Shown piece by piece: positions 47,501-59,949 of a stretch of 64,000 bases of DNA. The DNA is from Trogon surrucura (Eukaryota; Chordata; Aves; Trogoniformes; Trogonidae). The DNA lies in contig CM036617.1 in assembly GCA_020746105.1 (NCBI GenBank), positions 141,759,845 to 141,823,844 on the forward strand, given 5' to 3'. The first letter of the stretch is position 1. Every line of letters begins with the position of its first letter. Made by a program: the position numbers and the translations under genes. Under the pieces are notes generated by a model. The model saw only the letters and a program-made list of their open reading frames with translations, was not told where the DNA came from and did not search any database.

Positions 47501-48445
47501 TTTACTTCGGTTAACATAAATCAAGACCAAAATCATTGTTTTAAAAAAATCCCCGGAGAGTTTTGCAGGTATAGATGGTAGCAGTCGAGCCATGCAGTGA
47601 CACTGAGAAGGGAGACTTCTTATATTTTTTTAATTGTATTTTTAAAACGTGTATTTCGGAGTGTTGTACATCCTCAGGAATTTTATTTCCATCAGTGACT
47701 TGAGGATTAAAAGAAGCTATGACTTTTATGTGTATTACTCTCCCTTGATTTTTCCACTGCTTAACTGATGGGCATATAGATAATGTACAGCAGTGAATGA
47801 GTTGACCTTGTCCATGTGACAGTTCTGACATGTGGTTCATGCTATGGAAATATTTTATATCCCTATTGTGAAGGATCCTATTCATAGCAATTGTAGCTTT
47901 AGTAAAAATGTTCAGAAAGCAACACTCATCCCTTGTAGAAAGACCAGAAATGATACTAGTCCTGGAATGTGTTTGAATGCGTAGTAGCATTGCAGCTTGC
48001 CAGTACAGTGACAGCTCCATAACCAAGCGAGTGAAAACACTTGTGCTGCCATGCCAGTGCTGAGGTGCTGCAGTGTAGCTCCAGGATTCTCCTTTCCCAA
48101 AACATGTGAGAGGGCAGCTCCCCCGTACAGCGTGTTTCCCCGTAGTTTTCCCATCTCAGTTTCGTGGCCTCCAGAAATTTTGTACTGAAACGAGTGCATG
48201 ACTCCAGTCACGGGTGTTCAGGGTGTGAATTCCCACGCGTACAGGCAGGGTTGTACAACCACCATATGTTACAGAGATGAGGCTCCCCAGCACTCCCTGT
48301 TTTAGAAAAGAGAGTGCAAAAAAGATGCAGTGAAATATCTGTGACGTGCCGATATCTAAGCCTGGAAAGTCTTTTTCTCTTTTGCTCTCCCTGCTTCCCT
48401 GCTGCTTAGTCACTGGCTACAGTACTGCAAAACCTCACATGTGAA

Positions 48446-48504
48446 GGTTTTTTTGGGTGTTTTTGTTGTTGTTTTTTTAGTTTTGGGTTGATTTTTTTTT
48501 TTGG
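48446..48504 (+). repeat. T/G-rich low-complexity tract
   Basis: GGTTTTTTTGGGTGTTTTTG-type sequence for about 59 bases, of the same composition as 16494-16553. Confidence 0.7.
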
Positions 48505-48589
48505 AGCTGAGCAATAAACTCTCTTGAACGTTCTGTGGTCCTTTGTGCTAAGTTGAGCATGCTAACAGAATCATGACATAGGTGCAAAA

Positions 48590-48810
48590 GAGATTGTCCT
48601 GAGGATCAGAGCAGTGGCCCACCTTTCTCCCTGCCCTGCTTAGTCAGAGGTCAGTAACCTGTTCTTCAGAGGAATGTTACAGCGACAACCCCATAACACA
48701 AATTTTGGAGTTGCATGTGAAAAGGGGGCAGACAGTTACTTAACATCAGGCAGCTGAATCCCTGGTTGACCTCTGCCTTAAAGTAGTAGATCAGGTGGGC
48801 CAAGTCCCAG
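48590..48810 (+). repeat. Decayed amniote LINE-associated repeat
   Basis: GATCAGAGCAGTGGCCCACC, then 'ctgccctgcttagtcagaggtcagtaacctgttcttcagaggaatg', resembles an old reptile/bird repeat reading 'gatcagagcagtggcccatctagcccagtatcctg...gtgcttcagaggaa'. I believe this belongs to an old CR1-type 3' region, but the family is recalled, not tested. Confidence 0.45.
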
Positions 48811-51800
48811 CTTTACTGCCTCTTCTTGGAGCCTTGCTGCAGAAGGGTGGGTGGAAGAATCTCCCACTTAAGGTAGATAAGGCTTTACTGCCTTTTTGAA
48901 GTGTGGTGATTCCACTTCCAAATTCTGAACCAGAACCTCTCTCCCTGCTACCTAGCTGGGATATCTATGGATAACATAATTAATCATATAAATGAATATT
49001 ACTTTCATGAATATTACTGGGCTTTTTGGCTTAGTGTTATCTCATAGTTTTACCTGATACTGTCTTCTCACAGCCTGTTTCTACTCTGTGTTCCTCCACA
49101 TTTGCAGTGATCTCAGCAAAAAAATACTTTTTTTTTCAGCTAGTTTTGTGCTTCATTTATATTTGCTAATTTGAGATATTTTGCAGTGCTTAGACAATGT
49201 AACCATATAATAGCATTTTCAACAACAACATTGACCTCTGCAAGCTGCCTTTTCACAACACTTGAGCACATCAATGTTGCAGTCCGTATGATTTTAATTT
49301 AATTAGAACAGTGGCTGTAATAATTTTTGGGAGAAGCATGAACTTCCCCACTGTCTCCTTTCCCCTTCCCTTTCATGATGAACTCTTGCGCCTCTGTGTT
49401 TTTTTATTTGCGTGAGTGAGGATTGAGATGTATCCTGCCCCTGTTCTGGGAGGTCTGTTAGAGACAGGCTAAAGGGATGAGACAGGGAGGAACTGAACTT
49501 CACAAAATCACTAAGGTCACCGAGACAATCTCTGCTCTCTGTGCGCAGGAAATGAGATGTTAATCTTTTCCCAGTGCTGCTTTGCATAAGGTCCATTCCA
49601 GAGAGCTGTGTTTGTTTTAATTTCTCTAATTACTGATGGTGTGCTGATTATGCGGCTATAGATTTGACGTGAATTGCTGTATTAATGGGATCAAAAATGA
49701 GGAGAAGTCTGCCATGGAAATTAAGAAGATGGCAGCAACTGGGGGAAGGGAGGGAAGCAGAGAGTTTAATTCATGCCCTGATACTGCAGAGCTCTACTTT
49801 GCTTTCTCCGGAGCTTGATCCTTTGTCCCTGTCAGAAGTTGGAGCGTGCAAGCTATAACATTGACCAAAATCCCAGAATGTTTTAATTGTGTATCTGGTG
49901 CCATACAGTCTCTCAGGGGCTTCGATTCCCCCTTCACCTCCTCACTGTGTTAAACCCTGTAACTCATCTCATAGTGGTCTCTTGGAGTTTTGTATCCAGC
50001 TTTAGCGTTTCATGCAAAACAATGCGAACACTGCCTATGTCTTCCCTTTCCTCTTCCCCACACTTCCTTCCCTAATGATTAAGTTACTTGCATCTCCTGC
50101 TGTCCTCCCTTGTGCTACTGTGGCTGGAGTGCTGATGTTGCTCTGCTGAGTGCCCAGATGTGCAGGGCCTTCTAAATCTTTCCTGCAAACACTTCATTCC
50201 CTCCACAACAATTTTCTCTAAAGTAAGGCTGTTTTGTCCCTTCTACCATACCTAAGGTTCTTCTCCTAGGATGATCTGCAGTAATAAAAATAGACACCCC
50301 CCAGGCTCTCCCCGGTTCCTGGTCCCTTGGTTTGTCTTTCACTTTCCCTGCCTCAGTGTGCTTGCTGAAAAAAATAGCAGCCCTGGTCCCGTGTCCTTGC
50401 AGAGCTAAACATCCTTTGTGATTTGCAGTATGCAGAGGTGTGTCCAGAACACCAGCTTTCACACACAAAGTTACAACCATGTTTCAAACTTGAATTTACG
50501 CAAACCATGGGTGTGTTACTCAGGTGATTTTAAGCCTAGAGCTTACTCAGAAATGTAAGAGGGCACCAGAACATCTGCACACCTGCTAGTGTTGTGTTTT
50601 CTGAGTGCACATTCCACAAGTGAGGAGTTGGAACAGGGCGATGGGATGATTGATACCCAGGGAGCTGGAACCTTCCCTTAAAGCAGCATCCTGCTACCAC
50701 TATCCTGTAAGTAAGCAAAGACAGCCTGTGAGAATGTGACAGGTAACTTTCTCCTCTTTATCAAGAAGCCAATAGTTAGAAGTAGTTACCGCAGCTGAAG
50801 TTGCTGCATCTCCACCTTGCGGTAACGCCTCCTGCTCTGGGGAGCAGGGGCAGGCTAGGCTGCTTGGAGAAGTGAAGGCAAACAGCAAATGCAACCAGAC
50901 AGGCACGGAATGGCACACGGACACCAGCAGCCTGAGGGGCAAATGCGTGTCAGCTTTCACTGTTGGTTAATTTCATCCTGTGTAGTATCATTACATACAG
51001 TATAGGAGTAAATTTTTATACAGTGGTAAGTCAGCTGCCTTTTCTATCCTCTGCAGGTTATTTGCAGATCACACTGGCTGTTTCAGTTTCCTGAAAACTG
51101 CTGCATAGGTACTACATTTCTTTGCTTTATCAATTAAAATAAGTCATTTTAGTATACCACCTATCCAACTACTGACGTAGTCATGTCATTGGGACAACCT
51201 GAGGGCTCACTTAGCAGGCTTTCTTACATGCTTGATTTTCATTTCCGCAAAAACATGTATGTCCTTTGTGCCTGCCATCCAAATGAAACTAGGAAAAGGA
51301 TACAGACTATCAGGCTGCTAGCTGTAGAACATTCATGATTAAGGCTGCTATTCTGGAGTTTAGAAGAGTAATTTTAGCAAAAGCGTGAAGCTATTTTTAC
51401 TTGCAGTCTCAGTCTTCATCAGCTGTTAGACATTTTTTAAAAAGTGACTACAAATTTAATTCTACAATTTTGAAATTCTTTCATTATTATTATTTTAGCA
51501 GTATGAATTATTTGTATTCCTGACAGAATTTTCTGACAGGCAGATTTTTGTCTATAAGTGATCCACCTGAATTCTTCAAACTGAAATCAGTGTGTTCTTT
51601 GATGGCTTTGGAAGTCTAGTCAGCTGTTATGTACAGGCCTACTAGACAGTCATGATCAATATAGCTTTTGAGTTACCTTCTTTGTTTAGACAGAATGTTT
51701 TGATCTAAGGCTTTCTCTGCACTTGGATATTTAGTACTTCTTACTTTTCTAGTACAAAGAGAGCAAAACCTTAGCTTGTCTTGATTCCTAACCATGTGTT

Positions 51801-54800
51801 TCAGTCTGTCTCGGCTAGATTGGGCAGGTGAAAGCATTGACCCACTCTTGGCAGACCTGGCTGGTTGTCTAGGTGGCACTGTTGGAGTACCAGCCACTAG
51901 AGTAAATTCCAAGGAGGATCCCCAAAAAGGTTGACTTACTGCATCTCTTCAGTTGTTGTAGTCAAGGTGAAGTGTCATGGTGAAACTTTCCTGACTCACT
52001 CTGAGCCGAAGAAGCTTTTCAAAAATGATGACAGCAAGCAGTATGTCAGCTGTTTTATCCACCTCATTTGGCTACTGGCAAAATACTAGGTAGCTGCTAT
52101 TTTGAAGTTGCTTGTAAATGACAGTTGTTTGGGGCTGAGTGTTTGGTCATTTGCAGGTTTAAATCTTTATAGAGTCCCCTGGCAGGTGGTGGATCTGGAA
52201 TGTGGTAATGCCAAGCTCTTTCCTAGCACTCATCACCAATAATGTCAAAGGACCACACCAAATACGCATTGATTTAGTCTCATTTACCAGTACAGTAAGC
52301 TTCAGCAAGATTGTTTGCTCAAGTACACGCAAGATTCGTGCTGGTTCTGCTACCAGCACTACCAATCCTTCCTCTCAAGCTGTTGCTTCAACAACTCTAC
52401 TGTTGAGCCATCTATGCTTGACCTTAATGCAAAGAGAAGTATTCAACTGACTGGTTAGCAAACTTTCAGAAAAATTTCTAGTAGCAGAGTATCTGGTTAT
52501 ATAACCAAGATACCAGCTGTATTTTTGTTTGATGGATCCCGTAGGGAGAAGCACCAGACTGTTCTAGAGTTGTGGAGTTTAAAGCAAATGTGTTCAGTGG
52601 TGTGAGCACAACAGGTACGTCCTGGAAGTGTGACTCTAAAAAGCCTCAAAAAGCCTTGGGGAGCAAATGTGACCTTGTGTGTTCACGCGTCTGTGTAGGC
52701 CGGGAGTTGCGTGCGGCTGAAGCACAGAGCTACGGTAGGTTGCAGAACTGGACTGATGTTTGCAATTCTGTGTCCAGCCGTGTTACTGACTCATGCTGCA
52801 AACAGGGATGAAGCTCATTTTTCCACAAGCTTAGTGCCTTGACCTCCTTGTGACATTACTCTTCTACACCTTTGGAAGTCTGGCCAAGACAGTTACAAGG
52901 GCTACTCTTTCAGGATGCACTTGTTAAATGTATTGCCCTTGAGAGGCACGTGCTAGCCTTTTTCAAGACAGCTTAACTCTGAAATTTGTTAGCTCATTTG
53001 AGCTTTGCTCTTTCTGTAACTCAGGTTGTCTGTGGGTCTAATAAAAAGGAAAAGACTTACCTAATGTGTGTAAGTTGCTTTGATATTCGGGTTAAAGGTG
53101 CTGGAAACAAATGCAGGATTATTAAAAGAGAGCATTTCAAAAGCACTAATAAGAGTCCGATAGCTAACTCCCCTTTGCCTTGTAAAATGTGTTCTGCAAA
53201 TATTACCAATTCACACATTACTGTGGATGTCCGAGGTCTATGGAAAAAATTACTTGGCATTTCCATAACTTCTTTGTGGTTACTGTCCTGTTCTTATGAA
53301 TACTAGGAAACAACGAATCAAATGTATTTATTTCTAATTGTAAAACTCAATGTAACTGACTTGGCATAACTCAGGTTATCATAAGCCTTTAGGAGGTTGA
53401 TCAGAGCAGAAAGGCAGCAGGTACTGGAAGCGTAATGTCTTAGTTTGATAGAGCATCTCCTGGGTGTCGAGGGAAGCGCATGGAGTTCTGGATTTAATTT
53501 TGTCTTCTGCTTGTGCTTTCCTCCTACTGCTGACCAGTGAGAAGGCCCTTTGAAGCCACTTGGCCCTTGTCTTTGCAGCAGTGATTCAATATTTCTGTGA
53601 GCATGAAATGAGCCCCGAGGTTGGACTGTACCCTGTGTTCTTTGGGAGGGAGGAAAGGACTTCAGGTCTCCCGTCTATCCTCTAGTGGCAGTTTGCAGAG
53701 GCAGGCATCTGTGTGGCTATGCTTCACAAGCGTTCCTCTTTTTATAAATATCTCATTCAATAAACAAAACAAGCAGCTGCAGTGTGGCTCAATTATCTGA
53801 GCTGTGTATCGCAGCAGGAAATGCCAGGAAGTGGCTGGTCTGGTTGGGAATGGCTCTTATGAGCACCAGTGGTGAGAAGGTGCAAATGGGCAGTGAGACT
53901 GTAGAATGGGCATAGAGAGCTGCACCTTGTGGGAATGGGAAGCACAGAGTCAGCCGTTTCGGGCCATGGACGGAGTTGCGCAAGTTGAAAGCAGAATGTT
54001 TTGTAGCTCCACAGGTGCGTCTTTCACCACATCTAAATGTACATCCCTGTTTGTTAACCAAGAAAAACCAAATTCGTATGAACTAATGGATTGCTATTGC
54101 CTGGACAGTGATGAGTAGAAAGAAACTGAGCAGACAGAGGAAGATGTTAAAATGACCTTGTGGGAGACTTGAACCTGAGATTGAACAATCTCTGTTTAAA
54201 AAGTACGGAGATGAAAGCCGTGGAGGCTATACTCACAGAAATAACATAGTAATGGTAGAGTGAACCTAACCTGTCTTCCTACTCTGTCTAAATCCAGAAT
54301 AGTTTATTCTCCACATGCTGTCAGTCTTCTCTGCCATGACGGTCAGTAGTGGTGGCTGTAATATGGTGTGGGACTCTAGATACTGGGGTGAGATATCTGG
54401 TTCTGCTTGAGCTCCTGAGCAGCAAACTCATACCAGCACCTTCTGTCAGAATGAAATGGGCTTGCTTTGATGTGGTGGCTCAGAGATGAAAGACTTTCTA
54501 GATGCTCCGTGTCCCTTTTCTTTTTGGACATATTACCTAGTGTGCCTAAAGTTTTCTGCTTTGGTACAAAGTTGTGATTTACTCACGCTCTTACAAACCT
54601 CTCCTTCCCTTTGGTGGTGAGGGTGCTACGTTCTGCAGGTGCCTCCCTCAGCCTCAGTCTAGTTCCCTGCCACATGGCCGTGATAATGTTATTGTTCATA
54701 ATGGAAGTAATTTCTCTTGCTGATGCACTACATTTGTCTTTTCCATTTGCCAGCGATCAAGGTCAGGGTGGGGAGCTATGCACGTACTCTCGTGCAAATG

Positions 54801-55779
54801 CTCAGAAGCTAAGGTAGATCCTTTTGCTTCTGTACTTCTGTGGATGTAAATCCGTGCTGTTTGCACGGCCGTCATTAAATGTCAGCAGCACGGTTTTAGG
54901 GAATAACGCACATTGTCTTCCAGGAAGCATATGATAATGATTTTTTTATACTCCTGTAAAATTGTGGCTATGTTTATTTACAAAGAGTATAATTTGTGCT
55001 GTGATTGGAGTACAGGCTTAGAATATGGAAGAATTTTCCCATCAGATCAGATGAAATTTCAGCCTTAAATTTCTTGGCAGACATTTGCAGAAATAAAAAC
55101 CTAACAGTGACAATTATGGAACTAATGCAACATTCACAAATTGCCCTTTAGCTCTGTTTGACTGTCCTTGTGTAGCTGGTTTCTGTATGCTGACTTACTT
55201 ATTTGGTTGCAAGTTAAACTACTTTAGGCGAGAAGAAAAAAGTACCATGTTACTTGATGGTAAATAGAGTAGTTTTTAGTAATGGAGTATGGTATTCTGC
55301 AGCAAAGACAAAACTGGTTGCTTAATGTCTTTAAAATGCTATGAAGGAGTAAGGTGTTAAATACTTAATAAACGTTCTCAGATCATGACTGACTTGTTAG
55401 CATAAGATCAAGTGTTTTTGGCACTTTCTGTAACTGTCCTCATGACTGTATCATGGAGTTACCGTCAAATTTTCACTGACATAAAACCCTGGGAGTCTCG
55501 CCACTTGTATGTCACTTCCTTTTCCTCCCATGACAAATTCCTGAGAAGACCCTTGGAAACTTCATGGACCTTTTGAAAATTAAATCTGTCGCCCTAAAAG
55601 CCGTTCAGGCCCCGGCAGCAGCACCGTGCAGCACCCCACCGGTGAACGTGCTGTGTGCCGGGGTGCATCGCTAGTGCTGCTTGCCCCCATCACGCACGCA
55701 CACTTCCTTCCTTCCGCCCACTGCCCCCCCCCCACCCCCGCCTTGGTTTCACACCTCTGTTCCAAAGTTCACATTGTCC

Positions 55780-55822
55780 TCTCTCTTTGTTTCTCCCCCC
55801 CACCCTGCTTTCTTTTTAACAG
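55780..55822 (+). other. ETV6: Polypyrimidine tract and proximal 3' splice site of ETV6 intron 1
   Basis: A long C/T-rich tract ends in TTTTTAACAG. The proximal AG at 55821-55822 places Gln12 (CAG) as the first exon 2 codon, as in the known ETV6 protein. A second AG three bases further (55824-55825) makes this a CAGCAG (NAGNAG) tandem acceptor. Confidence 0.9.
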
Positions 55823-55952
55823 CAGGAAAGAATTTCGTACACACCTCCAGTGAGCCCTGTATCGAGTTACGCTTCCTCGACACCACTACATGTTCCAGTG
55901 CCTCGAGCGATCAGGATGGAGGAAGAGACGATCAGACTGCCGGCACACCTGC
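55823..55952 (+). CDS. ETV6: ETV6 coding exon 2 (residues 12-54 and part of 55)
   Basis: 130 bases encode Gln12 to Leu54 plus the first base of Arg55, the same length and phase as the known ETV6 exon 2. The diagnostic block [14 protein letters not shown] is unchanged from human as I recall it, followed by [15 protein letters not shown]. Differences from the human protein include Glu21-to-Val, Pro25-to-Ser, Leu41-to-Ile, Asp46-to-Glu and Ser47-to-Thr. The exon holds the rest of the Lys11 sumoylation motif (IKQE across the junction), a Ser22-Pro23 site, the internal start Met43 and the beginning of the PNT region. Low-complexity Ser/Pro/Thr content fits a disordered N-terminus. It ends at CTGC|GTGAGT, a strong donor. 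Confidence 0.98.
55916..55918 (+). other. ETV6: Conserved internal start codon Met43 of ETV6
   Basis: ATG in frame at residue 43, context AGG ATG G (A at -3, G at +4), stronger than the first ATG (G at -3, T at +4). ETV6 is known to produce a shorter form from Met43. Its conservation here, with a better context, suggests leaky scanning yields both forms in this species as well. Confidence 0.8.
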
Positions 55953-56065
55953 GTGAGTGTCAGCACCGAGGCTTCTTAGCATTCTTCGTTTGAGGAAGGG
56001 GTGGGGTGGGGTGAGAAGGTGTTTCTGTTTTTATGGAAGAGACCACAAGCCCCCTGGCTTTGGAC

Positions 56066-56110
56066 TTTTTTTTGGTTTTTTTTTGTTTTTTGTTTGTTTT
56101 TTGTTTTTTT
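56066..56110 (+). repeat. T/G-rich low-complexity tract
   Basis: Forty-five bases of T with occasional G, about 110 bases into intron 2. Same composition class as 16494-16553 and 48446-48504. Confidence 0.75.
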
Positions 56111-57583
56111 AAAGACCTAGATGGTTAGATTTTTCTAAATATCTTTTTTAACCAATGGAAATTACTCTTCTTCAGTATGTTACATCCCCTTCCTCCCCAT
56201 CCCCTGCACCCCCTGTCAAGGATTTGGCTTGTTTCTCATGACAGACCCTAGTGTGGAGATTTTATTTTGACAGGAAGTGTTGTGTTTTCTTCCGTGGTGT
56301 AGGAATTGCTCAGTGATGTGCTGTGACACAAGGTGAAGAGTTTCACAAACTGTGGCAAGGGGAGTGCATTCATGCTATGGGTATTTTTCAGGTTGTTATG
56401 GGTCTCAGTATTAAATACTCCTGGTTCCCAGACTCTCTGCTACAGAGCGTGCGCTGACAGAGGCAGTGGGAGAGGAGGAAGAATGAGTTTAGCTTTGCAC
56501 AAAAGGATGCTGCAAAGGAGGAAGGGCATTATCACTGACATTGGAACAAAAACTGGAGCCGGGGGCAAGGTAGAGAGCCAGGCACTTCCTTGCTGCAATG
56601 ATTTAATGTTTGAGGAATAGGAAAGGCCAAGGGCTGTTGGACAGCAAGAGGTGAATTAGTGAGAGAGGACAGGGACAAGGAAGAGTGGAATTTTCCTTTT
56701 TGGAGGGGAAGCAGTTCTGATGTAAATCAAGAGGTTTTAAGTAAACTTTTGTCAGGTGTTACATTCTTGTACTTGAGCCGAGCGACAGGGCCAGAAGCAA
56801 ACGTAACTTTGTGCGTTGCCATCTGACAAATGGGTTCAGGACTTCAGTGTGTGGGGGGGGAAGTCCACATTTATCATAAGACACTCTCATTCCTGTCCTC
56901 AGCTGTTTTCCAGACGCACTCCTTTTCTGGATGCAAACTGTGCTCCCTGAGCTTCTGTAATCTGTAATCCCTTCTTGCTCCCTTGCTGGCTACCAAGTTT
57001 CTCTGCCCCAAGGTCGCTTGTTGCCCATGCCCTGTTCTGCACAGTCCCATTTTTGCCTGCTGCTGCCTCTTACTCTCTCCTGCCTCTGCTGCAGCATATC
57101 CCAGGGTGTACCTTTTCTGTGCTTTCTGACAGGAGTGGGAGCTGGTGCTGCAGCGTTTCTGAGTCTGATCGCTGCCCAAGTATCCGCAAACTCCCAAACC
57201 CTGCTTGCCTGTGCCTGTGGCTGCTGGCCAGTTTTTCCTGCCCGAGAAGGAGTTGCTGCCACACTTACAGGCCGTGTCTACACTTTGTCCAAAAGTGAAA
57301 CACAAAAAACCGAAGACAGTAACAGTTCTCCAGCAGTTGTTTTCTCCACTAGCACTTGTAATTCCTGAGATATTTTTTTCTCCCCCCCCCGCCCCTGGAC
57401 CCGTTCTCCTTGCATTAGTTGGTACTATTCTGCTGTGGGAGCTACTGTGTGTCCTCTCCACAGCTAGGACCGTGGCTGGCTTTCCAATTACTTCTTGCCT
57501 TCTCCTCTCGGTCTGGCAGATGCACAAGACAGGAAGGCAGAGACCCTTGATGGTGAAAGGGGTGGGGCACTGCATTTACCACC

Positions 57584-57606
57584 TCCTTCCTTCCTTCCTT
57601 CCTTCC
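57584..57606 (+). repeat. (CCTT)n microsatellite
   Basis: Five to six uninterrupted CCTT tetranucleotide units. Confidence 0.95.
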
Positions 57607-58017
57607 CATCAGCTAGCCAGGGTGCTAAGTAGTGTGAATCTTACAAGGCTTTATTTTGGTAAAATCTTTGTAGGTGCAATCCAATCTTTTACCTTAACTT
57701 TTGGTTTGATTTTTCTTTTCTTTTGGTGAGCACACTTTTAGACTTGCAAGGACACTTCTTTCCCGTTAATATTTCCACACCATTCTGACTTGTAGTGTAA
57801 AAACACAGATGATTATTCATTAAATATCTGTGGAATAGTCTTCCACAAAGTTAGTGTCTCAGGACATAAACAACATGGAACATATTTACTTACATAGCCT
57901 TGTGAGTTATAGTCCTTGGCAGTATAGTATTTCATAGCTCAGTATGGAGTCAATGTTGACCCAAACACTGTCACCAACCAACTGACCCAAACACTCTTAG
58001 AACCACTGTTTAAAGTA

Positions 58018-58620
58018 TATAGATTCATAGCTAGGCCAGAAGCAACCATTATGAATTCCTAAAATGATCTCTGGTATAACCTTGAGTTACAGAACACAGG
58101 TTATACCAGTAACTCTTGTGTTTAGGTCCATTAAGTGTTGGAACTACAGCATGTTATGCAGAAAGATTTCTGCTCTTCTTGTAAAGACTTCAGTGATGGG
58201 GAGGATATAAGGTCTCTAGATGTTCTTTCAATGCTTAATTATCCTCGTTATTTGCTGTTTTTTTTTTTAAGTGCCCTATTTATAGTTTGAATTAGTCAAG
58301 CTTCAGTTTCCAACTATTAAATCTCATTATCTCCTTTCCTGCTAAATATTGTCAAAAGACTACTCCTGATATAGGTGCTTTTAGATAAAGTAACTTCTTA
58401 ACCTCTTCTTGGCTAAACTGGATAGGAAGAGACATTCTTAGTCAATTTTCCTGTAAACCTTCCAGATTTCAAATTCTGCTTGTATCATCTCTGTGAACTG
58501 TTTCCTGCTTAAGAATCCTTCTTGAAGTGAGGACAACAGAACTGAGGATCTTGTTCCGGGAGTAGTCTTCCTGATACCAGGCACAGAAATAACTAAGTGC
58601 CTTCTGGATCTTGGGTCATG
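58018..58620 (-). mobile_element. Ancient CR1/L3-lineage LINE fragment, antisense, ~600 bp
   Basis: The reverse complement reads like the CR1 ORF2 C-terminal region. 'cagttctgttgtcctcacttcaagaag' encodes QFCCPHFKK, the counterpart of QFWAPQFKK in the left-edge copies. In + orientation the segment runs through 'agattcatagctaggccagaagcaaccattatga', 'cttaattatcctcgttatttgctg', 'agtcaagcttcagtttccaactatt' and 'gcttttagataaagtaacttcttaacctcttcttggc', in the order expected for this old amniote element. It is the longest old repeat in the window and is unrelated in age to the left-edge CR1 pair. Confidence 0.82.
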
Positions 58621-59949
58621 AGGCTTAACAGGTATTAATGTGGGATTTTGCAATCCTGCATGGACTCCTCTTATTTCATTTTGGTTTTTTAGAGATGCTT
58701 CTGAGAGATGGCTGTGGCCCAAATCAAAACTGCCTTAAAAGTCAAGTGAAATAGGTAATTTCTAGTTCAGGCTGTGGTACTGTGTGCGAAGATTGTATTT
58801 AGATCTGCAAAGTCTGAGGTTTTTGCAGGTCTGAGGTTTTGTTTGGTTCCAACCTTATTGTTGTTTGATGCATAATAACTTCTTTCAACCCTCACTCCTT
58901 CCAGTGAAACAGGGAGGTATGGTAAGTTTCTCCAGTCATACAGAGAGCTGATAGCTTGTCAGACCTTCAGTCATTCTCTGTTTCCGTGACATTCTGATGG
59001 CATTTACCGAAATAAAGGCAGAGTTCGGTCCTAACCCGCACATCTTCATTTCTGCCAGTTTGCAAGTTCAAGAGCTGTGCTGTAGGTGCAGCTGGAAACA
59101 GCAGTTGGCCCAAGCAGCGGTAGAATTAGAGAAAAATGTTTCAGATGGAAAATGAAGTGCGTTCTGTGGATTCAGACAGTGTTTTCTGCCTGCCTGTTAG
59201 AAATGTCACTGTTTCTAATGTTCTCTGAAGGCACTAACAGCCAGCAGTATCAGGACAATTAGCAGAGCAATTTCCTTTGGTACAGTAAATTATTTCTTAC
59301 TGTTTGGTGAGCAAATGGGTCTCAGCTACGCTGAGTTGATTTGATCCAGAGACTGGAAAACAAAAAAGTGCAAAGTTTAGCAGGGTGGAATGCACGTGTC
59401 TCTGCTACAAACATGCTGAGGAGAACTCCTTCTCTTTGGTCAACACAGCTAGAAATATCTAAACACCTTTTTCTGGAGATGATGTGAAGGCACTTTCCCC
59501 TTCTTATACAGCCTTTCTTGTTTTAATTAGCCGCTGTCTTCGCAGCCTACTCTATTCCTATAATATAGAAGTATGGTGTAATTGGTCTCATCTTTAAAGC
59601 TCTGGGACAGTGAAAATCATGTTCTGATAATACATGTTTTTCTCTGATGCTACTTTGTAAGGGACTTTTGACGCATACTTGTTTGCCTAACATCCACTTC
59701 TTGCCTAGGAACTGACTATTGATGGCATTGTAAGCAAACTGTCAGCAGGGAACTGGAGAATATGTTTTCCCCTATTGTAGGTAGGTAATCAGAAAGGACT
59801 GTGATCTCCAGTTTACTTTGTCCCTGGTATGTATGCTGTAGTATCTCTGCAGCCTGTCTGATCTCTGCTAGACTGCACTAATGTCAGAGGGAAGGAGCGT
59901 TTAGAAAATGGAGATATTTACCAAGGATTCAAGAGAAGCAAGTTGACCT

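Larger units (their letters stand above)
44531..55779 (+). other. ETV6 intron 1, last part
   Basis: Non-coding. AT-rich stretches rich in homeodomain-like TAAT cores occur at 45355-45520, 49590-49720 and 53080-53300 and look like candidate conserved elements. Antisense frames at 51673-51912 and 52159-52365 have no recognised homologue. A C-rich run lies at 55722-55740. Nothing else seen. Confidence 0.65.

Noticed and set aside
51673-52365. Possible antisense processed pseudogene
   Set aside because: Two neighbouring minus-strand frames read plausibly (for example a Lys/Arg-rich end with FCSLCTRK), but I recognise no parent gene, poly(A) remnant or target duplication.
56914-57580. Solo LTR or endogenous retrovirus near exon 2
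   Set aside because: No paired TG...CA ends, polyadenylation signal plus primer-binding site, or retroviral protein motif could be seen.
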